Counted from the first letter of the stretch, positions 7,803 to 17,259 are shown. The stretch is DNA of 64,000 nt from an uncultured Eubacteriales bacterium (GCA_900315015.1 OMXJ01000005.1:1-64000); one strand, 5' to 3'. Numbers and translations: made by a program. Notes: a model not told the origin generated them from the sequence alone.

Positions 7803-8882
7803 TTAATTATCTACATGATAAAGTGCTTTAAGTCCATTTTCTAAAGTCTTCTTTTCAAGCGCTTCTCCAAGCTTTTCACTGCGAACCTTTTCAATGAACT
7901 GACCGATAATATTGCTCTTATTTTCTTCGTAGAGCTTATCAATGTCAAAATCAAGGCTTGTATCATTTTTCACAGTAATTACACCTGGAATTGAAAGAAT
8001 ATCCTCTTGATTGAAATCTATATTTCTATTAAGGCTTCCTACCAGCTTTACATTATAGAAATTTCCAGTTTTTCCTGGCCCGGTAATTTCATTCTTGATT
8101 CTATTTATTATCTGAGGCCAAGACATGATTGGATCAATATCGCAGACATGATCGATATATTTTCTCTGAGCAAAAGGAATGAAGGTAAGCTTTACCTTTC
8201 CTTTTTCAGGCGATTCTCCATCTGTATTGATTTCGCCTATATAAATGCCATGCTGGTTTGTAGCATTTGCTGAAAGCGGCTCTGGAGAACCAGGATAAGC
8301 CCCGTAATTATCAATAGGCATATGATCAAGCTTACCACCTAATGCTAGATAATCAAAACCATTAGAATGAAGCTCCTTAAAATTCATCGGAAGCCTATTT
8401 CCTTCTCCGCCAAAGGCTACAAGGATATTGCAGGCTTTTTTGTTCTTTGGAGCTATATTACCTATTGGCGTAGGGTGATCCGGGCTATTTCTGTAGCTTA
8501 CTCCATAGACATCTACATTAAGCTCTGGAAAATGCTTTACTCTAACAGCCCCCTCCTTAAAAAAGGTAATGTTGCGGCTCCAGGAATCAAATTCATTGAA
8601 ATTAGAACATTCACGAAGATAATCCTGACTTCCAGTAACTATGCACACATGACCTGTAAACTTCTCAAGCTCGGAATTAATATCCATGAGCTCAGATTTA
8701 GATGGAGAGCTATGGAAAAGATTTCCGCTGATGAATAAAAGATCAGCCTTTTTTTCAGAGCTTAAAGCTACTATTCTTTTTATCACGTTCTTTAATTCTA
8801 ACGCACGTTCTTTTGGTGTCATTAGATTTCCGGTATCCGGATGAAATCCGATGTTTATATCAGATGTATGTACAAAAATCAT
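7803..8882 (-). CDS. yhaO: YhaO/SbcD-like metallophosphoesterase homologue, probably catalytically inactive
   Basis: This 359-residue protein aligns over its whole length with the calcineurin-like phosphoesterase fold of YhaO/SbcD/Mre11, but each metal-binding motif is altered. Motif I is SDINIG (family D-x-H), motif II ISGNLFH (family GD), motif III TGSQDY (family GNHDY), motif IV VAFGGE (family AHGG) and motif V ALGGKLDHM (family ALGHIH). The fold-defining segments around these sites, such as VDVYGVSYR and YPGSPEPLS, remain. The family pairs with the SbcC/YhaN ATPase in DNA end processing; here a structural or regulatory role for the adjacent ATPase is more likely than nuclease activity. 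It is the first gene of a two-gene operon. Confidence 0.8.
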   Translation of the reverse strand: MIFVHTSDINIGFHPDTGNLMTPKERALELKNVIKRIVALSSEKKADLLFISGNLFHSSPSKSELMDINSELEKFTGHVCIVTGSQDYLRECSNFNEFDSWSRNITFFKEGAVRVKHFPELNVDVYGVSYRNSPDHPTPIGNIAPKNKKACNILVAFGGEGNRLPMNFKELHSNGFDYLALGGKLDHMPIDNYGAYPGSPEPLSANATNQHGIYIGEINTDGESPEKGKVKLTFIPFAQRKYIDHVCDIDPIMSWPQIINRIKNEITGPGKTGNFYNVKLVGSLNRNIDFNQEDILSIPGVITVKNDTSLDFDIDKLYEENKSNIIGQFIEKVRSEKLGEALEKKTLENGLKALYHVDN

Positions 8883-8925
8883 AAATATGATTCCTCCATA
8901 TCAATTTAAACATAATACTGAAACT

Positions 8926-8966
8926 AAAAAAGCGCCAGAAGGCATTCTGCTTTCTAGCGCTGTTTT
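8926..8966 (-). terminator. Intrinsic terminator upstream of yhaO
   Basis: A 10-bp stem (8931-8940 with 8952-8961, one G-U or mismatch on the - strand) sits between A- and T-runs. On the - strand it ends in TTTTTTAG, closing the carAB transcription unit before yhaO. It lies about 300 nt after the carB stop; the DNA between is very A+T-rich and holds the 16-bp repeats and nothing else that I recognise. Confidence 0.7.
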
Positions 8967-9146
8967 TATCAATAAATATATAACCGCAGCATATAAATCC
9001 AGCTTAAAAGTCTCTTATAATAGAATAATCCATTTAAGCCTCTATGTCAATATTTTTTAAAATATTTATGCATATTTTTATAGACAAAATATCATATAGT
9101 AAAGATACCTTTCAGTATATTCTGACAGGCTTTTAATCTTTTTATT

Positions 9147-9210
9147 TTTTTATGCTTTTACGTTTTTATGCTTTTACGCTTTTATGCTTTTACGTTTTTA
9201 TGCTTTTACA
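9147..9210. repeat. Four 16-bp tandem repeats downstream of carB
   Basis: Units at 9147-9162, 9163-9178, 9179-9194 and 9195-9210 match TTTTTATGCTTTTACG with at most one difference each. They begin 47 nt beyond the carB stop codon in the 374-bp carB-yhaO gap. No ORF or known site coincides with them. Confidence 0.9.
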
Positions 9211-9256
9211 ATTATATTCTTTTACGATTTCATACTTAAACAATTGTAAAACCATA

Positions 9257-12200
9257 TTATAGCTTGGCAATATCTACAAGTTCAAGATTTCCCTTCATCT
9301 TGTTCTCAAGGCTTGTTGCAAGTGCATTTGCAGTATCCATTGCTGTAAGACAGGTAACACCTGTTTCAATGGAGGTACGTCTTATAAGGAAACCATCTCT
9401 TGCCTTGTCACGGCCATGTGTAGGTGTATCAATAACAAGATCGATTTCATGAGATAAAAGGAGGTCCATGATATTAGGAGATTCCTCTTCTATTCTTGCA
9501 ACTGCTGTACATTCAACGCCTGCATCGAGAAGTGCCTTTGCAGTTCCTCTTGTTGCGTAAATGTCATAGCCAAGATTTACAAAACGTTTTGCAACCTTTG
9601 CTGCCTCTTCCTTATCTGCATCCTTTACCGTCATTATCATCTTCTTGTACTTTGGAAGGTGAACTCCTGCGCCAAGAAATGCCTTATATAAAGCTTCATT
9701 GAAGGTCTTTGCGATACCAAGAACTTCACCAGTAGACTTCATTTCAGGGCCAAGGCTTGTATCAGCACCGCGGAGCTTTTCAAAGGAGAATACCGGCATC
9801 TTGATTGCATAATAACCAGCTTCATTAGCAAGTCCTGTGCCAAAGCCCATGTCCTTTAGCTTTTCACCAAGAACACATCTTGTAGCAAGATCTACAATAG
9901 GAATACCTGTAACCTTGCTTATGTAAGGTACTGTACGTGATGAGCGAGGGTTTACCTCGATAATATATACTGCACCCTCATAAACAATGAACTGTATATT
10001 TACAAGACCTATGACATGAAGAGATGCTGCAAGCTTTCTTGTATAATCTACGATGGTAGCAGTGATCTTCTCATCAAATCTTGCAGGGTAAACTGAAATT
10101 GAGTCTCCTGAATGGATACCTGCTCTTTCAACGTGCTGCATTATACCAGGAATAAGGATGTCCTCTCCGTCGCATACTGCATCTACCTCGCACTCGGTGC
10201 CCATAAGATACTTATCAATAAGTATTGGGTGCTCCTGAACTGTACGGTTGATTACTGCCATAAATTCTCTTATGTCAGAATCGCAGACAGCTATCTGCAT
10301 TCCTGCACCGCCAAGTACGTAAGAAGGACGTACAAGTACAGGATAGCCCAGTTCATTAGCAACTCTTACCGCATCCTCTGTCTTAAATACTGTCTTTCCT
10401 GCTGCACGTGGAATATTGTGCTTTTCAAGTATTTCATCAAAGAGCTCTCTATCTTCTGCTGCATCGACATCCTTTGCATCTGTACCAAGAATAGGAACTC
10501 CCATTCTCATAAGATCCTGCGTAAGCTTGATGGCTGTCTGTCCGCCGAACTGAACAACTGCTCCGTCTGGCTTTTCAAGCTCAACAATGCTCTCAACATC
10601 CTCAGCTGTAAGAGGCTCAAAATAGAGCTTATCAGCTATATCAAAGTCTGTAGATACTGTCTCAGGGTTGTTATTTATGATAATGGTTTCCCAGCCATAC
10701 TTCTTAAATGCCCAGGTAGCATGAACAGAGCAGTAATCGAACTCAATACCCTGACCGATTCTGATAGGTCCTGAGCCTAATACCAATACCTTCTTGTGGC
10801 TCTTTTCAGGCTCTACCTCATTCTGAGAACCATAGCATGAATAGTAATAAGGAGTCTCAGCTTCGAACTCAGCTGCACAGGTATCTACTGTCTTATAGAC
10901 TGCTACAATGCCATTTTCAAGACGCATCTTCTTAATATCGCCTTCGCTCTTTCCTGTAAGATCCGCAATTACTCTATCTGGATATTCAAGCCTCTTCGCC
11001 TCTGCTAAAAGATTAACAGTAAGTTCTTCCCTAGCAAGACGCTTTTCCATCTCAACTAATATCTTTATCTTGTCAATGAACCAAAGATCTATCTTTGTAA
11101 TGTCATGAATTGTATCTGCTGATATACCGCGGCGAAGTGCTTCAGCAACAACAAATATTCTTCTATCGTCAACTCTATGAAGCTTTTCTACTACATCCTC
11201 ATCTGAATCAGTAGAGAAATCTCCAGCCTTCATTGAGTAAATATTCTGCTCAAGAGAACGCACTGCCTTCATGAGTGCACCCTCAAAGGTAGGGCAAATG
11301 GCCATTACTTCACCAGTTGCCTTCATCTGAGTTGTAAGAGTACGCTTTGCCATTATGAACTTATCAAAAGGCCACTTTGGAATCTTAACAACGCAGTAAT
11401 CAAGTGCAGGCTCAAAGCTTGCAACAGTCTTCTTAGTAATTGCATTAGGAATCTCATCAAGAGTATATCCAAGAGCAATCTTAGCTGCTACCTTAGCAAT
11501 AGGATAACCTGTCGCTTTTGAAGCAAGTGCTGAAGAACGTGAAACTCTAGGATTTACCTCGATTACACAATATTCAAAGCTATCTGGCTTTAAAGCATAC
11601 TGTACATTACAGCCACCTGTAATATTAAGCTCTGTAATGATATTAAGAGCTGAAGTACGGAGCATCTGATATTCTTTATCTGAAAGAGTCTGAGAAGGTG
11701 CTACTACTATTGAATCACCAGTATGAACACCAACCGGGTCGAGATTTTCCATGTTGCAGACTGTAATTACATTTCCTGCTCCATCTCTCATTACCTCATA
11801 TTCAATTTCCTTCCATCCTGAGATGCAGCGCTCGATGAGACACTGACCTACTCTTGAAAGTCTAAGACCATTTGCACAGATATTTCTTAAATCAAATTCG
11901 TTCTGTGCAATACCGCCGCCTGAGCCTCCAAGTGTATAAGCAGGGCGGATAACAACCGGATAACCGATTTCGCGCGCGAAAGCAACTGCTGCATCAACAT
12001 CTGTAACAATTACAGATGGAGCAATAGGCTCGCCTATCTTTTCCATGGTATCCTTAAAGGCTTTTCTGTCCTCTGCCTTCTTGATTGTAAGAGCAGTTGT
12101 TCCGATAAGCCTTGTACCTGTCTTCTTTAAAAAGCCTGATTCCTCAAGCTCCATAGCTATATTAAGAGCTGCCTGACCGCCAAGTGTAGGCAAAACTGAA

Positions 12201-12451
12201 TCCGGCTTTTCCTTAAGGATGATCTGCTCAACAACTTCTGCAGTGAGCGGCTCGATATATACCATATCGGCGATATCCTTATCTGTCATGATTGTAGCCG
12301 GATTTGAATTAACAAGAACTACAGTAATCCCCTCTTCCTTAAGAGATCTGCAGGCCTGAGTTCCAGCATAATCGAACTCTGCAGCCTGTCCAATAACAAT
12401 AGGACCTGAACCAATAACAAGAACCTTCTGTATTTTATTATTCTTTGGCAT
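9257..12451 (-). CDS. carB: Carbamoyl-phosphate synthase large subunit
   Basis: Synthesises carbamoyl phosphate from bicarbonate, ATP and the ammonia channelled from CarA, for pyrimidine and arginine synthesis. At 1064 residues it has the standard length, with two homologous ATP-grasp halves. The first begins VLVIGSGPIVIGQAAEFDYA, and the second begins near residue 555 with VLVLGSGPIRIGQGIEFDY. The C-terminal MGS-like allosteric domain carries TRGTAKALLDAG. It lies 4 nt after carA, so the two are translationally coupled. Carbamate kinase (28481-29413) and argD (56193-57407) are also in the window but unlinked. Confidence 0.97.
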   Translation of the reverse strand: MPKNNKIQKVLVIGSGPIVIGQAAEFDYAGTQACRSLKEEGITVVLVNSNPATIMTDKDIADMVYIEPLTAEVVEQIILKEKPDSVLPTLGGQAALNIAMELEESGFLKKTGTRLIGTTALTIKKAEDRKAFKDTMEKIGEPIAPSVIVTDVDAAVAFAREIGYPVVIRPAYTLGGSGGGIAQNEFDLRNICANGLRLSRVGQCLIERCISGWKEIEYEVMRDGAGNVITVCNMENLDPVGVHTGDSIVVAPSQTLSDKEYQMLRTSALNIITELNITGGCNVQYALKPDSFEYCVIEVNPRVSRSSALASKATGYPIAKVAAKIALGYTLDEIPNAITKKTVASFEPALDYCVVKIPKWPFDKFIMAKRTLTTQMKATGEVMAICPTFEGALMKAVRSLEQNIYSMKAGDFSTDSDEDVVEKLHRVDDRRIFVVAEALRRGISADTIHDITKIDLWFIDKIKILVEMEKRLAREELTVNLLAEAKRLEYPDRVIADLTGKSEGDIKKMRLENGIVAVYKTVDTCAAEFEAETPYYYSCYGSQNEVEPEKSHKKVLVLGSGPIRIGQGIEFDYCSVHATWAFKKYGWETIIINNNPETVSTDFDIADKLYFEPLTAEDVESIVELEKPDGAVVQFGGQTAIKLTQDLMRMGVPILGTDAKDVDAAEDRELFDEILEKHNIPRAAGKTVFKTEDAVRVANELGYPVLVRPSYVLGGAGMQIAVCDSDIREFMAVINRTVQEHPILIDKYLMGTECEVDAVCDGEDILIPGIMQHVERAGIHSGDSISVYPARFDEKITATIVDYTRKLAASLHVIGLVNIQFIVYEGAVYIIEVNPRSSRTVPYISKVTGIPIVDLATRCVLGEKLKDMGFGTGLANEAGYYAIKMPVFSFEKLRGADTSLGPEMKSTGEVLGIAKTFNEALYKAFLGAGVHLPKYKKMIMTVKDADKEEAAKVAKRFVNLGYDIYATRGTAKALLDAGVECTAVARIEEESPNIMDLLLSHEIDLVIDTPTHGRDKARDGFLIRRTSIETGVTCLTAMDTANALATSLENKMKGNLELVDIAKL

Positions 12452-12455
12452 GAGC

Positions 12456-13712
12456 TTAAGCCTCCATCATCTTTATGAATTCATCAAACAAAATTTCTGT
12501 ATCCTGTGGTCCACCGCAGGCTTCCGGGTGGAACTGAACTGTAAATACCTTCTTATTCTTGTAACTGATTCCCTCTACAGTTCCATCATTAGCATTTATA
12601 AATCTAGCCTCTGCAATTTCAGGGTCGATACTGTCTAACTTAACCATATAGCCATGATTCTGAGTGGTAATATAAACTCTGCCGCTCTTTAAATCACGAA
12701 CCGGATGATTTGCTCCTCTATGACCATATTTCATTTTTTCTGTCTTGAAACCATTTGCAAGTGCCATGAGCTGATGTCCTAAGCAGATTGCAAATATTGG
12801 AATACCACTGTCATAAAGCTCTTTTATTTCCTTTATGATATCTGTACATTCAGCTGGATCTCCAGGTCCATTTGAAAGCATTATTCCATCATATCCTGCA
12901 GCAATTATCTCCTTAGCCGGAGTATTTGCAGGAACTACAGTAACCGTGCAGCCTCTCTTTAAAAGATTATGCTCTATATTTCTTTTGGCTCCGAAATCAT
13001 AAAGAGCAACCTTAAAATGCTCCTTTGAAAGAGCTGGATCAGCAGCAATGCTCCTTAGTCTTTCTATGCCGGCTGTTCCCTGGGCTGCGCACATTGCTAT
13101 CTCGCCCTCGCAGATTCCGCTGGACCTTGCCTGCTTGATGGCCTTTGCCATATCAGGCGTTGCCATGTAGGTAAGCTTTGCCTTTTCAAAATCTGTAGGA
13201 ACATAATGCTCATAATCAGTGGTCTTTTTTTCCTTGCAGGTAACCTTATTTACTACGCCGGTAACCTTATATTCCTTTATCTTTGCAATTACCTCTGTCT
13301 TATCTGCATAATCAACAGTTGTAATCATTCCGTTCATTGTGCCATGAGAACGAAGAAGCTTTGTAAGTGCTCTTGTATCAATTCCTGAAATACCTGGAAT
13401 TCCTCTTTCAACAAGGATTTCTTCAACCTGGCATTCATTTCTGAAATTACTAGCCTTTCTTGAAATCTCTCTTACAATGTAACCATCTGGCCAGATTCTG
13501 GTAGATTCGCAGTCATTTCTGCAAATTCCATAATTGCCTATCAGCGGATAAGTCATTACTACTGCCTGTCCTGCATAAGAAGGATCGGTAAGTATTTCAA
13601 GATATCCTGTCATTGAAGTATTAAATACGATTTCGCTGATGACTTCCTTTTGTGCCCCGAAGGATTCTCCGGTAAACACAGTTCCGTCTTCAAGAATCAA
13701 ATACGCCTTCAT
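12456..13712 (-). CDS. carA: Carbamoyl-phosphate synthase small subunit, with an extra internal segment
   Basis: Glutaminase subunit that releases ammonia from glutamine for CarB. The N-terminal CPSase_sm domain starts MKAYLILEDGTVFTGESFGA. The class I amidotransferase domain has the nucleophile Cys in AICLGHQL and the catalytic His/Glu in FHPEACGGP. The protein has 418 residues where most CarA have 355-380; the excess is a Lys/Ala/Met-rich insertion of about 55-60 residues between the two domains (roughly residues 165-228), ending just before FKVALYDFGAKRNI. GGAGG precedes the ATG. A candidate promoter is at 13789-13817; I saw no PyrR-type attenuator in the ~70-nt leader. Confidence 0.95.
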   Translation of the reverse strand: MKAYLILEDGTVFTGESFGAQKEVISEIVFNTSMTGYLEILTDPSYAGQAVVMTYPLIGNYGICRNDCESTRIWPDGYIVREISRKASNFRNECQVEEILVERGIPGISGIDTRALTKLLRSHGTMNGMITTVDYADKTEVIAKIKEYKVTGVVNKVTCKEKKTTDYEHYVPTDFEKAKLTYMATPDMAKAIKQARSSGICEGEIAMCAAQGTAGIERLRSIAADPALSKEHFKVALYDFGAKRNIEHNLLKRGCTVTVVPANTPAKEIIAAGYDGIMLSNGPGDPAECTDIIKEIKELYDSGIPIFAICLGHQLMALANGFKTEKMKYGHRGANHPVRDLKSGRVYITTQNHGYMVKLDSIDPEIAEARFINANDGTVEGISYKNKKVFTVQFHPEACGGPQDTEILFDEFIKMMEA

Positions 13713-13788
13713 AAAAGCCTCCTATTAACTTTAAAAAACGTCCAAATCACTGTACTTCATTTAATACCGGTAAAAATTAACCTGAAAA

Positions 13789-13817
13789 ATGATAGCACAA
13801 CAATTTCAAAAAAACAA
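13789..13817 (-). promoter_or_regulatory. Candidate promoter of carAB
   Basis: On the - strand TTGTTT (13817-13812), a 17-bp spacer and TATCAT (13794-13789) lie 77 nt before carA. This is the best sigma-A-like pair between tRNA-Ser and carA, but both boxes are imperfect. Confidence 0.4.
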
Positions 13818-13974
13818 GATACATAATAACTAAAAAAATAAAAAATTATAATGAATTATTATAATAAAAAAACTTCAACGGAAAACCAAATAAAACCTGA
13901 AGCATATCTTAAAGCGATGAACTCCAAATCTGCCGGCTTCCCCATTGAAGCAAAAAAAATTTATTTAGTTATAA

Positions 13975-14060
13975 CGGAGACGATGGGATTCGAACCCATG
14001 TGCCATTGCTGGCAACCTGATTTCGAGTCAGGCTCGTTACAGCCACTTCGATACGTCTCC
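13975..14060 (-). tRNA. tRNA-Ser (anticodon CGA)
   Basis: Read on the - strand, this folds as a type II tRNA. It has a 7-bp acceptor stem GGAGACG/CGTCTCC, an anticodon stem CCTGA/TCAGG with loop CTCGAAA (anticodon CGA), a long variable arm, and the T-arm GTTCGAATC. The discriminator is G, as for serine tRNAs. The 3' CCA is not encoded. It reads UCG codons. Confidence 0.95.
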
Positions 14061-14137
14061 TTATCCATGAAGAGCCCATAAATACTAGGTTTTTGACCCT
14101 TTTTACTTTTTGGCTCCACACAATCCGAAATATTATA

Positions 14138-15232
14138 TCACAGATTCAATAACTTTGCAACTAAAATTTCAAGTCCGGCCTGTCTATCAATATTTCCTGT
14201 AATAATCTTCTCATTCATTTCAAGGCATGCTCTTTTTGCTACTAAGAGCTGCTTTGCTGAATAACTTGCTGCTGCACTTCTATATTTACTTATTAAAAAC
14301 GGTTTTATTCCAGTTTTTGAAGTAATAACTTCATTCTTTTCGCCCTGATCTACCATAAGGCGCACTGCATAAAGCCTATTATACTGCATTTGAATTAGAG
14401 CTAATATCTTTAAAGGCTCTGTATCAAGCATTAAAAGATCATTATAATCCTTCATGCAAAGGCTGACATTCCTTTCAGCTATGGCATCTATCATTTCGAA
14501 TACCTTATCCTGCAGCTGCTTTGTACAAAGAAGCTCTATGGTCTCATTGGTAATTATATGCTCTTTATCTTCAGTATAGGCAGCAAGCTTACTTAGCTCA
14601 TTTTCAAGAAGAGCCATGTCATTTCCTACAAAGGATACCAAATAATCAGCGCTCTCAAGGCTGATTTCCCTTTCCATTTCCTTTGCCTTTGATACTACCC
14701 ATTTCTTTAATACTGCCTCTGTCTGCCTCTTCATCTGAACATCACCGCCAAGTGAAACTACAGCCTTAAAAGGACGCAGTCTTGAGTCGACATCACTTTC
14801 ATTAAAGATTACTACAGCATAATCCGGAAGGCTCTTTAAAACATCCGCAAGATCCTTATCCTTAGGAGCTCCCTTTACTGACTTTTTCTTTTTGCCTCCA
14901 TCCTTTTCTTCCTCTGCTGCCTTACTATCTGCTTCCTTACCATCTCCTGCATCCTTTTTCTTTTTACCCGCAGAAAACAGACCTGAATTTCTTACAACCA
15001 CAAGCCTATAGTCTGCAAGAAACGGATAGGTCTCAACATTTCTATTTATGGAATCAAGAGTAGCTTCTTTTTCAACCAGCAGGACCTCATTCATGTCAGT
15101 CCCGCCGTTTAAAACAGCCTCTCTTAGCTTCTTCTCAAATTGAAGCTTTAAATAATCCTCTTCACCATAAAGCAGATAAGCCCTTTTAAAGGCTCTGTTC
15201 TTAATATCTGCATTAAGCTCCTGCATTGTCAT
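14138..15232 (-). CDS. holA: DNA polymerase III delta subunit
   Basis: Clamp-loader subunit that opens the beta clamp. The 364-residue protein starts with the family's YLLYGEEDYLK segment (about residues 18-28), followed by an N-terminal AAA+-like domain without Walker motifs. The C-terminal collar region has SFVGNDMALLENELSKLAAY around 190-210, a conserved HolA signature. A Lys/Glu/Asp/Ala-rich insertion (about residues 90-120) is not found in most relatives. The start ATG has AAGGAA 8 nt upstream; the second Met at codon 3 cannot be excluded. It is separated from pssA by a hairpin. Confidence 0.9.
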   Translation of the reverse strand: MTMQELNADIKNRAFKRAYLLYGEEDYLKLQFEKKLREAVLNGGTDMNEVLLVEKEATLDSINRNVETYPFLADYRLVVVRNSGLFSAGKKKKDAGDGKEADSKAAEEEKDGGKKKKSVKGAPKDKDLADVLKSLPDYAVVIFNESDVDSRLRPFKAVVSLGGDVQMKRQTEAVLKKWVVSKAKEMEREISLESADYLVSFVGNDMALLENELSKLAAYTEDKEHIITNETIELLCTKQLQDKVFEMIDAIAERNVSLCMKDYNDLLMLDTEPLKILALIQMQYNRLYAVRLMVDQGEKNEVITSKTGIKPFLISKYRSAAASYSAKQLLVAKRACLEMNEKIITGNIDRQAGLEILVAKLLNL

Positions 15233-15391
15233 ACATTTATTCCTTATTGTTATTTACTTATCGCTATTTTCTTTTGCTTTTTCTTTGCTATTTTTGATAA
15301 TCTTTAAGCGAGATATTATTTCTTCTTACAAAACCTGAAATAAAAAAAGAAGAAGGCCAGGAAGAAAGAATCATCCCTCCTATATCAGAAA

Positions 15392-15426
15392 ACGCCTTGC
15401 CGCTTATCATGCGGAAAACAAGGCGT
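15392..15426 (-). terminator. Hairpin between pssA and holA
   Basis: An 8-bp outer stem (15392-15399 with 15419-15426) encloses an inner CCGC/GCGG stem. On the - strand it is followed only by TTTTC, so it is a moderate terminator for pssA. The remainder of the 15233-15476 gap shows nothing further that I can support. Confidence 0.55.
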
Positions 15427-15476
15427 CCAGCTATATAGCAATCATGTAGAATGATAAGCTTTTGAACTTTAGCATA

Positions 15477-16175
15477 TTATAGCCATACTAAGACCATTCC
15501 AAGAAGCAGCATTCCTATACCAGAAAGGATGCAGATTCCTAGGCCCTTTGGCTTTTTTACCTTTACATTAGATACAAACATAATTGCAATTACTATTAAA
15601 GCAATAGAATATACTGTTGCAAGAATATTTGCAGAATATCTATAAGTTATGCAATATACTAATGGAAGGATAAGTGCTGATGAAGTAACAGGAAGTCCCT
15701 GATAATACTTTCTTCCACCTTTTTCAATGCTTTGTCTTTCTTCTTCAGCTACATTAAAGTAAGCCAGTCTGACAACAGCTCCAAGCACAAAAAGCGCTGC
15801 TGCAACCTGTCCTAAAACAGGATAATGCTGATTGCTCATTGAAAAGCCTATTGTCGCAGGAAGAACTCCAAAGGCAACAGTGTCAGATAAGGAATCAATC
15901 TGAATTCCAAACCCCTTTTCCATGTCTGTCCTGTTCTTTTTGGTTCTTGCAACAATGCCATCGAACATATCACATATTCCTGAAATAATAAGACAAATAA
16001 GAGCATATTTATTCTTATTATCTACCGCAAGCGTCATTCCGATAACCGCTGATACAAGGCTCATGTAAGTAAGTATTACAGTATAATCCCATACGCCAAG
16101 TATAGGTCCGCAATCCGGAGTTCCTTTTATTTTCTCACTGACTCTTTTATTAAATTCAGCTATTTTTTCTGCCAT
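15477..16175 (-). CDS. pssA: CDP-diacylglycerol--serine O-phosphatidyltransferase
   Basis: Integral membrane CDP-alcohol phosphatidyltransferase that most likely makes phosphatidylserine. The 232-residue protein carries the catalytic motif D-G-x2-A-R-x8-12-G-x3-D-x3-D as DGIVAR ... GFGIQIDSLSD around residues 80-106, with about six to seven hydrophobic segments. A Ser specificity is inferred from similarity to Firmicutes PssA; other CDP-alcohol transferases share the motif. I start at the ATG at 16175, preceded by AGGGG; an upstream GTG at 16199 would add 8 residues. No psd is next to it. Confidence 0.85.
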   Translation of the reverse strand: MAEKIAEFNKRVSEKIKGTPDCGPILGVWDYTVILTYMSLVSAVIGMTLAVDNKNKYALICLIISGICDMFDGIVARTKKNRTDMEKGFGIQIDSLSDTVAFGVLPATIGFSMSNQHYPVLGQVAAALFVLGAVVRLAYFNVAEEERQSIEKGGRKYYQGLPVTSSALILPLVYCITYRYSANILATVYSIALIVIAIMFVSNVKVKKPKGLGICILSGIGMLLLGMVLVWL

Positions 16176-16332
16176 TTCAATAAAAACCCCTACATACACA
16201 CATATTAAGCAGCCTTTAAAATTTAATATTAATTTTTCTTAAATCTAGGAGCCGCCTCAACTTTTAAAGTATAGCACAATCTATTAAAAGTGTCAAATAT
16301 TCTTGATTCTATAGCCTACTTTCGAAAAAAAA

Positions 16333-17259
16333 TCAGCTAAACATTGCTGTTGAAAGATATCTGTCACCTGTATCAGGAAGAAGCACAACTATATTCTTAC
16401 CTCTAGCTTCTTCTCTTTTTGCCACCTGTATAGCTGCCCAAAGAGCTGCGCCTGATGAAATACCAACTAAAGTACCTTCGGTTCTTCCTATCATTCTTCC
16501 TGTTTCAAAGGCCGCCTCATCCTCAACGTCAATTATCTCATCTAAAATTGAAGTATCAAGTATTTCCGGAACAAAATTTGCACCTATTCCCTGAATACCG
16601 TGCTGTCCTGATATGCCCTTTGTAAGCACCGGCGAGCTTTTTGGCTCTACTGCAATTATCTTTACATTGCTGTTTTTAGATTTTAAATATCTGCCTACAC
16701 CAGTAATAGTGCCTCCTGTGCCAATACCAGCTACGAAATAATCTACATTTCCATCTGTATCTTCCCAGATCTCAGGTCCTGTGGTTTCAAAATGTGCCTT
16801 TGGATTTACTGGATTGGTGAACTGACCAGCGATAAAGCTTCCGGGATTTTCTCTTTCTATTTCCTTTGCCTTTTCAATGGCTCCTGTCATGCCCTTTGCA
16901 CCATCAGTGAGCACAACTTCTCCGCCATACGCCTTTATGAGATTTATTCTCTCTACGCTCATTGTATCTGGCATTACAATAATGGTTCTATAACCCTTTA
17001 CAGCAGCTATGGCGCAAAGACCGATTCCAGTATTTCCACTTGTCGGCTCTATTATGATGCTTCCCTTTTTAATCTTTCCTTCCTTTTCAGCCTCTTCAAT
17101 CATGGCAAGGCCTATTCTGTCTTTAGCGCTTCCTGCGGGATTAAAGGATTCAAGCTTTGCAATAAGCCTTCCATTTAACTTTTCATTTTCTTCAACTCTC
17201 TTATATTCCAGCAGGGGGGTATGTCCTACAAGCTCTGCTACTGACTGATATATTTTCAT
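16333..17259 (-). CDS. cysK: Cysteine synthase (O-acetylserine sulfhydrylase)
   Basis: PLP enzyme that forms L-cysteine from O-acetylserine and sulfide. The 308-residue length is normal. The PLP lysine is K46 in FNPAGSAKDR, the Asn loop is TSGNTGIGL near 70, the phosphate-binding glycine loop GIGTGGTITGVG near 175 and the SSGAA motif near 265. The GAGGCAAGAG sequence just before the ATG serves as ribosome binding site. It is divergent from the NUDIX gene, so the 296-bp interval 17260-17555 carries both promoters. No T-box or S-box structure was seen upstream. Confidence 0.95.
   Translation of the reverse strand: MKIYQSVAELVGHTPLLEYKRVEENEKLNGRLIAKLESFNPAGSAKDRIGLAMIEEAEKEGKIKKGSIIIEPTSGNTGIGLCAIAAVKGYRTIIVMPDTMSVERINLIKAYGGEVVLTDGAKGMTGAIEKAKEIERENPGSFIAGQFTNPVNPKAHFETTGPEIWEDTDGNVDYFVAGIGTGGTITGVGRYLKSKNSNVKIIAVEPKSSPVLTKGISGQHGIQGIGANFVPEILDTSILDEIIDVEDEAAFETGRMIGRTEGTLVGISSGAALWAAIQVAKREEARGKNIVVLLPDTGDRYLSTAMFS

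Noticed and set aside
10112-10774. 220-codon open frame antisense to carB
   Set aside because: Composition is Cys/Ile/Tyr-rich, as expected from antisense of a conserved gene; no ribosome binding site was found.
13851-14081. Open frame across tRNA-Ser
   Set aside because: It reads through the tRNA gene on the opposite strand, and its protein is tRNA sequence in translation.
15293-15385. Small 28-codon frame after AGGAGGG between pssA and holA
   Set aside because: The ATG follows the Shine-Dalgarno without spacing, and the peptide has no conserved features.
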